From NCBI GenBank assembly GCA_039583875.1, contig CM077153.1, positions 116,618,568 to 116,682,567 of the forward strand: a stretch of DNA of 64,000 nt, written 5' to 3'. Within the stretch, counting starts at the first letter, position 1, and every line of letters starts with the position of its first letter. The stretch comes from Platanthera guangdongensis (Eukaryota; Streptophyta; Magnoliopsida; Asparagales; Orchidaceae). A program made the translations under genes and the position numbers. The notes under the pieces are model-generated. The model made no database searches, was not told where the DNA came from, and was given only the letters and a program-made list of their open reading frames with translations. Below are positions 10,854-23,034 of this stretch, one piece after another.

Positions 10854-12251
10854 ATGGACAAGGCCAAGGATTTTTCTAAGCTTCCCTTGTGTACAAAGAA
10901 CAACTTTCTCATGTGGAAGGATAGAAATAAATTTTTCATGGAAGCTGTAAATCCAAGGATCTTCATGATTGTTGAAAAAGCTCCTTATATTCCTATGACC
11001 GTCTCCACTATAGATACTACAAATAAAGTACCTAAGAAGTTGATGGATCTGGACAAAGATGAGATTGCACTTGTCTCTTTGGACAAGAATGCCAAAAATA
11101 TTATCGCAAGTGCAGTTGATGACTCTATGCTGCATAACCTGATTCACTGCCAATCCGCTAAGGAAATGTGGCAGTCCCTCGTCACTTTGATGGAAGGCAT
11201 AGAAGAAGTTAGGGATGACAGAAGATCTCTCCTAAATCAAAAATATGAAGCCTTCCGACAAGGACCCAAGGATACAATTGCAGACACTTTTGAAAACTTC
11301 TTCAAGATAGTTAACGGTCTAAGAGTCTACAGCCGAGTCTTCACCAACGGAGAACTGAATGATAAGTTCTTGAGATCTCTGACTAAGGAATGGGATAACA
11401 AGGTCTGTGTTATTCGGGAATTTGGAAAGCTAGTTGAGACTGACCCGCAAAATCTCTTCGGAAAGCTTATGTCATATGAGCTGCAACTTAATTCAAGAAA
11501 AGCTGAAGAAGAGAAGAACAAGTCTTCATCCAAGGAGAAGTTTGTAGCTCTCAAGGCAGACACCTCAAGGAAGTCCAAGGCTGCCTCTCCTGCCCCAGCA
11601 CAACAAGAAAGTGAAGAAGAAACCTCGAAGCCAAGTACCTCAGACTCGGAACTATCTGAAGGAGAGTTCTCTCTACTCTCTAGACAGTTCAAGAAATTCT
11701 TGAACAAGAAGCAATAAAGAGCCAAGGATGCCTCGTACAGAAGATCACGTCATGATGGTGATCGACACAAGAAAAGCTCTGGTAGCCAAGACAGGTATAA
11801 CACTAAACAGAACAAACATATTTCTGCTGACATCGTTTGTTATTGCTGTAATAAACATGGTCACGTTATTGCTGACTGCCCCCACAAGAAGGAGGGTGGA
11901 AAAAGAGAGGAGAAGAAATCTTCTTACAATAAGAAGAGAACAGAGAGAAGTCTTGTAGCCAAGAAGGGCAAGACTCTTAGCGACTCTGACTTATCTGAGT
12001 CGAGTGAAGAAGAGGAAGTCTACTTTGTGCTAATGGCTCAAACTGATGATGAACAAGAAACACAGTTCACTGGGAAGGTAAATTCTCATACTGCTCTTTC
12101 TGAATCTGATGTTTCTGAACATGATCATGAGGATAGCTCTTCTGACGATAAGTCCGAACTCATGGCCCAGTATAAGGAGTTAATCAAGTCTTATGACAAA
12201 TGTCGTAGAGTTGTGAAAACTCAAGACAAAGAGATAGTCTCTCAAGGCTGA
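10854..12251 (+). pseudogene. Sirevirus gag, N-terminal part
   Basis: The start is the ATG at 10854 (MDKAKDFSKLP). Residues 1-210 match the copia Gag fold (UBN2-type), with FLMWKDRNKFFMEAV, LHNLIHCQSAKEMW and LMSYELQLNSRK. A single TAA at 11715-11717 interrupts the frame. The same frame then resumes and encodes a CX2CX4HX4C zinc knuckle at 11838-11879 (CYCCNKHGHVIADC), followed by an acidic, serine-rich stretch. Gag forms the particle that packages element RNA. Apart from that stop the first 466 codons are open, so the damage is recent. Confidence 0.85.
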
Positions 12252-13145
12252 AGAGAGCACTTTGAGAGAGGAAGTCGCCAAGACGGACTCACTCAGAGAG
12301 AACTTCAATGCTATCATTGAAGAATAATAAGACTCTCGAGCACCTAGACCTAAAAGAGAAGATCATAAAAGAACTGGAAGCACAACTTGAAGTAGAAAAG
12401 AAACTTGTTGAAAGTTTCTCAAAGCCCAAGACTGTCCTTCCTTTCGTTGCTGAATTCTCAGCTAAGGCCAAAGGTGTTGGGCTAGGACATGTTGAAGCTC
12501 CTAATAAATCTTCTATGAGAAATAAGTCTCATAGAAAGAATAAGGGGGCCAAGAAAGCTTTGGCCAAAGAGAAGGGGAAAGCTCATCAACATCAGACTTC
12601 TTTTAAGGTCATATTTCCATCAAACGAGTTTGATCTTATTCGTCTTATGGTCACTTTGTTAGGCCTACTTATGTAGAGCCTAAGTCTCGTTACTAGGGAT
12701 GGACTCGTCCCCGTAACTTTGGTGAAAGTGTGTTTAAGACACCCTATGCAGAAATTACTCTTCAGAGTTATGACCATTATAATCATGGTCATAACATTAA
12801 GAAAGCACCAAAGGTAAAGCCTATTGTAGAAAAGCCTCTCAAGGAAAAGAAGACATGTGATTGTCATCACCATGAAGCTTCTTCCTCCAAGAATGTTGCC
12901 CCTGCTAGACCAATATCTCAAAAAGTCAAGCAGGAGATTTTGAGGCAAAGATACAACAGGCTTAACTGTTGGTGTTGTGTCAAAATTGATCACTTTGTCA
13001 TTGATTGTTGGTTTAACTCCAGAAATTATGTAACTCCTCAAGTTAGCAATGTGAGGAAGACCACTCATAATGCTAATACTCGTAGGGGGAGTGTTCTAAC
13101 TAGAGATCAAGGACCCAAACGTATTTGGGTTCCTAAGGCAAATTG
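12252..13145 (+). pseudogene. Sirevirus gag, C-terminal coiled coil and second zinc knuckle
   Basis: After a frameshift near 12240 the protein continues as a Leu/Glu/Lys-rich coiled coil (KEKIIKELEAQLEVEKKL) and a basic linker. A second knuckle, CWCCVKIDHFVIDC, lies near 12968-13009 in yet another frame. Long Gag with a coiled coil is a Sirevirus property. Two frame changes and at least two stops separate these pieces. Confidence 0.75.
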
Positions 13146-13153
13146 ATTTGTAA

Positions 13154-13450
13154 ATGCAAGTATGTCCAAAGGCCACCAAAACTCCTATCTGTTACTTGGA
13201 CAGTGGATGCTCTCGGCATATGACCGGGACAAGAAACCTTCTTCAAAACTATTCTGCAGTCTTTAACGGGCCAAAGGTCATCTTTGGAGGTTCAGACCGA
13301 GGAATTACAAAAGACTATGGTATGATCACTAACGGTAGTGTATCCTTATCAGATGTGGCTTATGTTGAAGGATTGGAATACAATCTCATAAGCATAAGTC
13401 AATTCTGCGATAAATGATACATTGTTGAATTTCATGCAGATAGTGTTTGA
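13154..13450 (+). pseudogene. Copia aspartic protease
   Basis: The active-site motif LDSGCSRHMTG is present about 12 residues in, followed by VIFGGSDRGITKDYGMI and the downstream YNLISISQFCDK segment. These match the retropepsin-like domain that cuts Gag-Pol. A TGA stop at 13415-13417 cuts the frame directly after CDK. Confidence 0.85.
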
Positions 13451-13559
13451 TAAAATCGGTTGAGAATACGAAAACGATTCTATCAGGCACTCGAATCAGA
13501 AATATATTTTGTTTGAATTTTATTTGTATACACTCTTCTACACCAGTGTGCTTTTTGGC

Positions 13560-14502
13560 TAAAGATAGTGCGTCTCTTGTTGACCAATGACACAAGAGAC
13601 TAGCACATATTAATTTCAAAACTATTAATAAATTATTTCCTCTGAATTTAGTGCATGATGTCCCAAATGTCAAGTACGTTAAAGATAGACTTTATCACGC
13701 ATGTGTAAAACGCAAGCAAACAAGCGCTACATTTAAAAGCGTTATTGACAAAAATTCTAATAGATGTTTACATCTACTTCATATGTACTTGTTTGGTCCA
13801 CTGCAAGTTAGAAGTTTGGGAGGTAAGGATTATACATTGGTTATTGTTGATGATTACTCGCACTTTGCGTGTGTGTTCTTTCTGAAACACAAGTCAGATA
13901 CCTTTGACATCATTACTGATTTTGTCAGGCAGGTCAAGAATGAATACAACTGTTCTGCATTCAAAATCAGAAATGACAATGGAACAGAGTTCAAGTCTAG
14001 CGCCATGATAGAATTTTGTGAAAGCTTAGTTATCTTTCATGAGTTTTTCTCTCCTCGTACTCCTTAACAGAACGGAGTAGCTGAGAGAAGGAATAGAACA
14101 CTCATAGAGACCTGCAGGACCATGTTGAGTGATGTCTCACTACCGGAATACTTCTGGGCTGAAGCCGTCAACACTGCATGCAACGTGCAAAATCGAGCAC
14201 TCATTAACAAGAAACATAATAAGACACCTTACGAACTTCTAAATGGCAGGAAACCGGTTGTTTCATATTTTAGAATCTTTGGCTGTAAGTGCTTCGTCCT
14301 TAACAATGGCAAGTATCACATTACCAAATTTAGCGAAAAAAGTTTTGAAGGTATTTTTGTAGGGTATAGTAGTCATAGTAAGGCATATAGGATATTTAAT
14401 AGAAAAACTCTAGTTGTAGAAGAATTCATTCATGTTGTATTTGATGAGACGAGCTTGCTGCAAAGCAACTCTTCTAGTATGTTCATTGAAGATGCAGGTT
14501 AA
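13560..14502 (+). pseudogene. Copia integrase
   Basis: The GAG-pre-integrase zone appears as AHINFKTINKLFPL near 13600. The catalytic core follows from 13780. The first catalytic Asp of the HMDLFGP motif is Tyr here (HMYLFGP), the second is intact (RNDNGTEF), and the Glu lies in NGVAERRNR after an in-frame TAA at 14065-14067. The C-terminal FGCKCFVLNN and FVGYSSHSKAYRIFN blocks are open. This enzyme would insert the cDNA. The lost Asp and the stop make it inactive. Confidence 0.85.
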
Positions 14503-14505
14503 AAG

Positions 14506-16320
14506 ATGAAAGAACTTAACTTGGGTGAGTCGACTGGAGAAAAAGGTGAAAAGTTCATCAAGATCACCACTCCAACCCCGATTGGAGAGGTTGATGATCA
14601 AGATGAAGAAATCATCCAAGTTGATAAAGTCACTCTGGTGATTGAAGACACTCCAGACGCAAGGACTCTAGAGCTCAGACATCTGAAGGATCACCCAATG
14701 GACCAAATCATAGGAGATCCCCGGAATGGTGTCAGAACTCGTAGAGGTACAGCTAACGAGAATCTATATTTGAGTTTTCTCTCACAGGTTGAACCAAAGA
14801 AGTTTAAGAAAGCAAACTCATACGCATCATGGATAATGGCAATGGAAGAAGAACTAAATCAGTTTAAGCGTTGTCAAGTCTGGAAACTTGTTACAAGACC
14901 CAAAGGTAAGAATGTCATCGGGACAAAGTGGGTCTACAGAAACAAGATGGACGAGGATGAAACAATCATAAAGAACAAGGTCAGACTCGTCAGCAAAGGA
15001 TATCGCCAACAAGAAGGAATTGACTTTGACCAGACGTATGCTCCAGTGACAAGGCTGGTGGCAATCAGGTTGTTTCTAGCATATGCAGCTCTTAAGAGCT
15101 TCACTGTCTATCAGATGGACGTGAAGTCTGTCTTCCTTAATGGTGACATAAAGGAAGAGGTTTATGTGAAATAACCTCCAGGTTTTGTTGACTCTAACTT
15201 TCCTGACTATGTTTATCTGTTATCTAAAGCATTATATGGTTTGAAACAAGCTCTTCGAGCTTGGTATGAGACGTTGTCTAACTTTCTTCTTGAGAACAAG
15301 TTCACAAGGGAAAAGACAGATAAGACATTATTTCTTAGGGAAATAAAAGGCAAGATTTTGCTACTGCAAATCTATGTCGATGATATTATTTTTGTCTCTA
15401 CTGACGACAACCTCTGCAAAAAGTTTTCAAAACTTATGCAAAGGAAGTTTGAAATAAGCAGTATGGGAGAGCTGAAGTATTTCTTAGGGCTTCAGGTGAA
15501 ACAATCTGAAAATGAAATTTTCATCTCGCAGACAAAGTTCACCAAGTAGCTAATTAAGAAATTCGAAATGGAAAACGCAACCTCTATGAGGACTCCAATG
15601 GGTTCAGCTGTGTCTCTGGACAAGGATGAGAAAGGTAAACCTTTTGATGAAACCAAGTACAGAAGCATAATTGGATCTTTGCTCTACCTTATTGCCAGTA
15701 GACCAGACATAATGTTCTCAACATGTGTATGTGCTAGATTTCAAGTGAACTCTAAGGAATCTCACTACGCTACTGCAAAGAGGATTTTGAGATACCTTAA
15801 AGGTACACCAAATCTTGGCTTATGCTACCCAAGAAGTAATGATAGCGAACTAATTTGTTTTTCAGATGCAGATTTTGCAGGTAACATAGATGATAGGAAG
15901 AGCACTTCCGGGACTTGCCAATTTCTAGGAATAAGGCTCATTTCCTAGAGTAGTAAGAAGCAGAATTGTGTTGCAATCTCAATAGCCGAGTTAGAGAATA
16001 TCTCTGCAGGCAGTTGTTGTGCACAGTTGCTATGGATAAAAAACCAGTTTGAAGACTACAACGTAAAGTTTCAAAACATTCATTTGTTTTGCGACTCCTC
16101 CAGTGCGATCGTAATAGTCAACAACCCAGTCTCTCACAGCCGGACAAAGCAAATATAGTTGTGATACCACTTCATCTGTGAGCATGTGGAGCATGGGGAC
16201 ATAGATCTACAATATGTTCCGACTAACAGGCAGATTGCAGATATATTCACTAAGCCGCTGGACGAGACCAAGTTCTTATTCTTCAAAACAGAACTTGGAA
16301 TGTTCAACAAAGAAGCATAG
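14506..16320 (+). pseudogene. Copia reverse transcriptase-RNase H
   Basis: RT starts near 14800 ([12 protein letters not shown]), with [20 protein letters not shown], the active-site YVDD near 15373-15384 and GELKYFLGLQVK. RNase H has FSDADFAGNIDDRKSTSG near 15860. The pol end is DIFTKPLD...GMFNKEA, stop at 16318-16320. In-frame stops lie at 15172-15174, 15547-15549 and 15946-15948, plus two close to 16158; most are one C-to-T or G-to-A change from a sense codon expected in the family. Confidence 0.9.
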
Positions 16321-16399
16321 AAAAGGAGGACTCACAACATAGCTCAGAGATCAAGGAATAACATCAAAAGTCAAAATTTCTCAAGTTCAGACTTAATTT

Positions 16400-16562
16400 C
16401 TCGAGTAAGAAAATGACTACTCGAGTACCTATTTAGACTACTCGAGAACTCAGCAAGTCACTCGAGTAATACCACACGAGTAATGAGTTTCCTCTCGAGA
16501 AGTATGACGATATTACTCGAGCACCATCATTCTCTCACTCGAGTACTGTCGGTCCACTCGAG
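16400..16562. promoter_or_regulatory. Second CTCGAG array, between pol and the extra ORF
   Basis: Eight exact CTCGAG copies and one degenerate copy occur in 163 bp, in the same aCTCGAGta context as the LTR array. The array lies in the leader between the pol stop and the extra ORF. Sharing of a family-specific motif between LTR and this leader suggests common descent or shared function. Confidence 0.75.
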
Positions 16563-16833
16563 CAACAGGAAGATAATTTCTCAAATTCTGTTCAAATCTC
16601 TTTATTCGCAACCTGAAGCTTATACCGCCAACTTCTAAGGTATGTTCGATTAATTAATTCAAAAATCATCGATAGTTAGGGTTATATAGATAGAAAAACC
16701 GGATTTCATTTTTCTGCACAATTTCAAAATCTCTCTCTCGACAAAGAAAGAAAGTCTTTTCGTCTTCCACCGCAGTCGCAGAGCACGCCACCGTCTTCTC
16801 CCCCGCAGTCAATTTCTCTCATCTCCCTGGACA

Positions 16834-19225
16834 ATGGCACCGTCTTCCAAAGTTGAGATTGGTAGTGAACTCGTTGTAGTCGGTATTGCCGAACTCTCAG
16901 ATGATTTCCGAAATCTTCTCATTCTTGTCGACGCCGCAGGCTTGACCTTCGTTCTCCAGCAGCCGTGTAAGATACTTTTCCCTGAAGTTGAAGAGTTCTT
17001 TAAAATATCAAAGTGAGGAGGAATGGCAAGGTCCTTAAGTCACAAGTCAAGGGAATTAAGATCAAGCTTACCAAGACCTCTGTCTCCACACTTCTTCGGC
17101 TACCTGTAGTTGATGAAGAAGATGCTCTAACTCATGAAGATGCTGACAGAGCTTGCAGGTTTTGTGGACTTTCAACAGAAGTTATTTTCATTCATCGACC
17201 AGACCTCAACCCTGAAAGCAAATTCTTTATGGACATCATTAGCAAGATTCTTCTATGTAAGACAAGTTCTATAAGAGACATCTCATATGATCTGTTTGAT
17301 ATAATGACTGTCATAATCTGCAGAAAAAAATTCCAATTTGGCATGATGATTCTTGATAAGATAAGGGAGAGCATCAAGGCTCCTAATTATGCCAGGATCA
17401 TCTCTCTGATACTACATGAGATAAATCCAGATGTTTTGATTTCTCCAAAGAAACCACTCTTCACCATATGAAGAAAGTATCAATCTCTTCTATTCAGAGA
17501 TGGGAACTGAAATTGTTGAATCCTGCCCAGGCTGCTATAGCTCATGAACATCCAGCTGCAGAGGACAGGACTCCATCTCCCTCTCAACCTCACATTGCTA
17601 GCACATCTGGTGCAGCTGCTGAGGGGGAGCCAGCTCCTTCTATTCAAGAAGTAAGAATACCTACTCCACCTGCTGCTGCTTCTCTCCCTCCAACCACTCC
17701 AGAAGAAATTCCATCAGATACTCAAGTTCAAGAAACCATACTCTCTACTGCAGAAGACATAAACCAGTTGATAGAAGAACTAAGCTATGAAGAGTCTCTT
17801 CCTCCCCGCCAGAAAGACCAACCTGCAGAACCTTCTAAGGAACCAACTCCAGTACCATCACCCTCTCATACTCCATCTTCAGGATCCCCTGCTCCCCAAT
17901 CACCTTTTGCTGACAAAGAGAAAGATGAGACCATATTGATTTTTGATGAGAAAGAGCAGACTCCAGAACCAGCTGAAGCTCCTCTGAAGAGCTTGGACTT
18001 TTCTCTTCCCACCATCATTGGTGAGGAAAGAGATGTTCTGCTTCACACTACCAGAGCTCAGAACTCAGTGATCATTGAAGAGATTACTTCATGGACTGCC
18101 CCTCCTCCAGTTCCTCATACAACTACTCTAACTCTTGTTGCCAATGATTTTCTAGGTAAGAAAGAACAGATGTTGATGGCCCAGAGAAAATATTTTGATA
18201 ACTCCTTGAAGGCTGTTCAAGAGAAAGTTACTGCTCCTGAAAAAGAAATGAGCAGAGGATTTGCAGAAATTCTGCACAACACTGATGAGCTAAAACAGTT
18301 ATTCAGAATAGGAGGAAAAGCATTGGACCACACAATTACCAGCGTTGGCCTAGTGATGGACCAATATGTTACTCTTGTTAATAATCAGATACAGTTAGAA
18401 AAGTTGGCCCAAGAGCACACTTTCAAAATCTGTGAAGAAGTGGGTACTTTCAAAGAATCTGGCATAAAGGAACTAACTGTAGAAGTCAGAAAGGAGGAGA
18501 CTTTAGTCAAAGAATATTTAGAAACCTCAGATGCTAACAAGCAAACTCTCTGGGAAGACAAGCTGACGAAAATTCATATTGATGTGCAGAATTAGATCGA
18601 TGGTGTACAATTTCACACCTATGATACAGCTGTCTGGATGCACAACCAGATCTTCCCTGACTTTCTAGCATATCCAAATATTATTCCCCATCATCTGAAT
18701 CCTCCAGCACAGCATGCTCCAGTTCCAGTTCCTCAACCTATATTTTCTCCTAGACCTGAAGGATCTGAAGCTCCTCCTTCAGAAACTTATTCTCAGGTTT
18801 GGGAATCTGATACAGCTGATATACTTCTTCAAGCTCCTCCTGAGATTCATATTCCAAAGAAAAGAAAGTATGGTGATGGCGCTTCTACCAACAGGTCCAT
18901 TCCAATTCAAGAGGCAGAGAAAAGAAAAGCTCATGAATTTGCAGAGATTTGGAGTCCTACCTCAAAGTCACTAATCATTGACACTCTCAAGTTAGTTTTG
19001 GATTTTAATGAGAATAGACATGATCATTACAACTCCCATGAGTGGGACTTGTATGAGAAATCTATGATCAAAAGAAGACTCTATGATCAAGAACATGGAA
19101 GGAATAATCATGTTGCACCTCCAAAATCTCATAAATACTACCCAAAGTCATACAGCTATCAGAGAAGGCAACAAGAAAAGAAGTACAGACAGCAACAGCA
19201 ACAGCAACATCAAGCTAAAGAATGA
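16834..19225 (+). pseudogene. Sirevirus extra ORF (post-RNase H)
   Basis: Pieces: 16834-17016 (MAPSSKVEIGSELVVV), 17013-17471, 17468-18595 and 18638-19225, separated by two frameshifts and an in-frame TAG at 18593. In order they give an N-terminal globular part (ISKILLCKTSSIRDISYDLF), a Pro/Ser/Glu-rich stretch of about 150 residues, a helical coiled-coil-like part and a basic Gln/Lys-rich end with KKRKYGDG. The corresponding ORF of element H (62056-63986) shares the layout and the first block. Sirevirus ORFs here have been called envelope-like, but I see no signal peptide or clear membrane segment. The function is unknown. Confidence 0.75.
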
Positions 19226-19433
19226 AGAAAGTTCTAAGAGTGTGGATTGAAATTGTGTAGAAATGAATTTTGAACAATTTTATTTATATAAATCCTTAAT
19301 TTTGATAATCTACTCTTTCTTTTCAATATTTGTGCATGTTACTCTGTTTTCTCTCTTTTATATCTAGACATTTATTTGTTTATATAATTCACTTTAGTGT
19401 ATAGGATTCTGACTTCTACAAATAGGGAGAGAT

Positions 19434-21156
19434 TGTTGGGTATTGTATCCACAGTAACCCAGATTTATATGAAGTCACTCTTGAACTAAGATGAATTAAG
19501 TTGTATTTGACGTATTATTTGAATTATGTGTTTGCAGGACTTAATTGTCAAATGTAGACCAATGTCAGTCTACATTGGGTCACCAAACACAGGACCATAC
19601 AATGTAATCCCTCATTGTGTGATCCACGGTGTTGACTCATATGTAGTCTCTCTATTGGGATACACTTCATTTTTCAAGCAATAAGTTTGTTGGAGAAGGA
19701 CATGTTGCTGATTCCATTGAAGAAAGGAAAATCTTCATAAACCAAATTTTTTTAAGTGTTTCACTCGAGTAGGATTCTAGTACTCGAGTAGAACCTTTAG
19801 TTGTACTCGAGTAAGTCTAGTCTGGATTTCGAGTAAAGGAAATGGTTCTCGAGAAATTTGAATCTAGCTCTCGAGAGGCCAAGTCCATTACTCGAGTAGA
19901 CTTCTTTTCTTTCTCGAGTTGACAGTTTTTCTTCTTCAGAAATTTTCTAAGTATTATACTTGAGTAGTCATGTTCTTACTCGAGTAGATGAGCACTTTGA
20001 CTCGAGTAACAGAAGGAAAGTTCTCGAGTAGTATTTACTGCACTCGAGTAGTGTAGTTCCTGTACTCGAGAAGCTTGTCTACTTCTCGAGAAGCCTAGTT
20101 CCAGTACTCGAGTAATCAATTTTATCTCCCTGAATTTTCTCTAAGTCTTCTTCTCGAGAAGTTCATTTCCACCTCTCGAGTAACTTTTCTAGCACTCGAG
20201 TAACCCTCATTCCACTCGAGTGATTATGATTCTGTTCTGAAATTTCCTGAAGGGCTTCTTCTCGAGTAGTCTGATATTGACTTCTCGAGAACCCATTTTA
20301 GTACTCCAGTAGTTCTTCTTTCACTCGAGTAATCCAGTCATCTTTTCAGAAATTTTCGCTATGTCCTAACAGACGCGATTTTTCAAATGACTTAACATGA
20401 TTGGGTCACGTGGTCATCATTAATGTTAATTATGACCGTTAGGGAGATCTTATATAAAGTCTTGTCATTCCGACTAACCCTAAGCGCGTAAAAGAAGCAT
20501 TCTAAGAATTCTGAATCGGCTATTTCTGTTTCCTAAATCGGACGCCCCCGCCGCTCATCTTTCTCATTGCCAAGGGTTGTCGATCCAGAACGATTCAGAC
20601 AAGTTGACTTACAGATCAAGATATTCTTCCATTTACAGATCCTCTCTCTGATCTTGTAAGTCCAGAAATCTCAGATCAAGGATCCTGTCGTGTCTTCTTC
20701 AAATTTTTTGACTGTGCCGCAAAGTTCAAGAAGGAAGACCTAAGCAGCAAATTTTCCAGATCTGAGAAAAGATACTGTTTGTATTTCGTATTTCAATCTA
20801 TTTTTGTAGGAGATGATTCTTCGAGTGTAGGAGCGTTGTTCTCCGAGTTGTAGGAAGTTTTCATCTTCTGAGTGTAGATCCGTTTTGTGGATCGAGTTGT
20901 AGGAACGTTGTTCTGAGGTGTGGGATTGGTTTCAATCCGAGAATAGTGGAGTAGCCGAGTCTAGTGCTTTGCTAGATCGGTGAGTGAAAAGTGGATGTAG
21001 TCAAGGTTGGGGAATCACTATAAATATATGTGTCCTCTGTGATTGCTTGGTTGTTATATTGTGCATAGATCGCTAAAATTTTTATTCCGTAAAAATACGC
21101 ACAACTCACCTATTCACCCCCTTCTACCTGATTTAGGTAGACAACTAATAACTTCA
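19434..21156 (+). repeat. 3' LTR of family A
   Basis: It follows the polypurine tract aaatagggagagat (19420-19433), starts TGTTGGGTATTG and ends aataacttca, 1723 bp. The CTCGAG array is at 19764-20332, the TATA box at 20451-20459 and the hairpin at 20991-21018. It is followed by CATTTCGTGTG, the same flank as the solo LTR. Confidence 0.92.
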
Positions 21157-21624
21157 CATTTCGTGTGTTGTTTTGCGTCAAGCATTGCATCATAAGGGGA
21201 CCGAACACAATCATGGAGCCTTTCTAACATCATTTGGTATTCGAGTTCAAAATAGATTATCTATGACTAGTCACAGTGATTGTTGGACGCGATATTATGG
21301 TAGCGTTCGTGTCATTGTCAATACACTTCTCCGCCATTTGAGGAATCAAAGTCCATATATGCTCGACACCATAGAGCTCATTCGAAGAAATCTCCATACT
21401 ATTATGATGATCGTCCTCGTCCCCCATCAAACTTCCATAAGGATCACGTCAACCATCAAAAACAATTTGATTATGTTAGGGAAGACCATTTAGATGATTA
21501 CCAAGAACTCTGTAAAGGTCACCATCATAGGCACAACCGCATGCATATAGACCATTCTAGTGCTCAAAAAACAGAGATGTCGGAAGCCAAATTTCAGTGA
21601 ATGCTTCTCGAGTAATCTGACTGC

Positions 21625-22515
21625 ATGAATGCTCAATTTGATCGCCTGAAAACCACTTTCAAAGGAACCAATAGGATGAATTCTAATGGTTTAGGTCAAG
21701 CCACAAATGTGTGCAGTAGTACTCCCATTAGTGCGAGAGGCTTGACACCTCACTTTGATACATCTCATCCGGACGAGGTTCAGTGTCCTCTTGATTATGA
21801 GGTTGAGTCTAATCATGACTGTGTTGCAAGTGGAAAGCGATAATATCATGACTAGTGAATATGGTTACGAGAGCAAGGACGAGTAGTCAAATGACCCTAT
21901 GATGGTATATCCATCACCTCCAACCTATAAAGACCTAGTTATTCCTTCGACCATAGACTCATTCCTTGACACTCTACCTATGAACCTGCTCCTGAGTATA
22001 GGTTCCTTCCACTCCCATGTCGTTTTCTGAGTCTCACCATGACTAAGAGCTGAGAGCATAATGTTGGCCTCGCAGCGGCTTCCTCACCGTTTAAGCAAAC
22101 ACTACCTCTGTCGATGATACTCATCTGGAAGATCATCCTGCAATTAATGAATTAATTGTGGAACCTCTTAATGAGCCTCCTGGTGAACCACTTCTTTCTT
22201 GTGAGGGTGAAACTCAGATAAGATACTGATTTACGATTAATGATCGGGTGATGGTTCGCATCCAAGCGAAGCGGCTCCCTCACAGACCAGCTAGAAAGTT
22301 GAATGCTATACAAAGGGGTCATTTTACAATCTTAAGAAGGATTTGAGTAAATTCTTATGAATTACACTTCCTTAAGAATATGGGCACTCATCCTGTATTC
22401 AATATGGAGGACATGACACCATACGACAAATCATACGAGCTCAGAGACCCATATTTAGAGCTCACTTCTGACCTACCTCAGCAACAGTTCCCCCCCCTCC
22501 CCTATTCCCCTTAGT
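21625..22515 (+). pseudogene. Gypsy B2 internal region with integrase tail
   Basis: 21625-21843 encodes the same unrecognised 72-residue segment as copy 1. From about 22227 the frame reads FTINDRVMVRIQAKRLPH, RKLNAIQRGHFTILRR, a TGA, then NSYELHFLKNMGTHPVFNMEDMTPY. This is the conserved end of gypsy integrase (the V.N..DLxPY region). With gag, protease, RT and the integrase core absent, the element could only have moved with help from a relative. Confidence 0.7.
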
Positions 22516-22830
22516 TCCCTCACCCCACTTCCCTTGAGTCTCAGGCATCCCAAAGTACTGAGGTGCCACTGCCTGATCCAATGTCCCAACCAAAGCTGAG
22601 TGACAACCAAACGAGCAATTGAGGGAGAATACCACCAGCATTCTACCACATGACTCTGTCGCCATGCCTATCAATTCCATTTATAAATAATTAGTCTGTT
22701 GAAGAGGGCGTGCGGCTATCGACGACACATATGTTACACTTCGGAGTTGGATCGGCTTTCCGCTAACCTGTAACGACAGTACGATCATCTTCATTGAACG
22801 AAGATGAATGTTTTTGAGTCGGGTGGGAGT

Positions 22831-23034
22831 TGATGTGGATCGCTACTCAGATCGCACTCCACTCAAACTTACTAGAGTTTATACATGGAGGAGACATTGA
22901 TCAGAGTTTTCATTTGGCGATCTGTGATTGCATTTGCATCCGGCTCGTTGTTTTCTTATTTTATGGATTTTGTTTGTATATTTTTAGTGTCTATTTAGAG
23001 GGTTTAGGTACCCATTATCAACGGATGAACGTAG
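22831..23034 (+). repeat. 3' LTR of gypsy B2, left piece
   Basis: It starts TGATGTGGATCGC after the purine tract and ends at the target duplication of element C (CGTAG). It aligns with 2531-2733 of copy 1. Confidence 0.75.

Larger units (their letters stand above)
10445..21156 (+). mobile_element. Sirevirus-type copia element, family A
   Basis: Order is: truncated 5' LTR, primer-binding site, gag with coiled coil and two zinc knuckles, protease, integrase, RT, RNase H, an internal CTCGAG array, a proline-rich extra ORF, polypurine tract and a 1723-bp 3' LTR. Long gag and an extra ORF after RNase H are Sirevirus traits. Only the last 326 bp of the 5' LTR remain. Many nonsense codons and frameshifts make it non-autonomous now. 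The 3' flank (cattt cgtgtg) is identical to that of the solo LTR at 3411, so both represent one original insertion that was later duplicated. Confidence 0.9.
21157..23034 (+). mobile_element. Gypsy family B, copy 2 (left part)
   Basis: The tail of the 5' LTR (21157-21232), a primer-like site, the deleted internal region, a polypurine tract (gggtgggag, 22821-22829) and the first 204 bp of the 3' LTR are present. The LTR is then split by element C and resumes at 42411. Unlike copy 1 its internal region is continuous. Confidence 0.75.
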
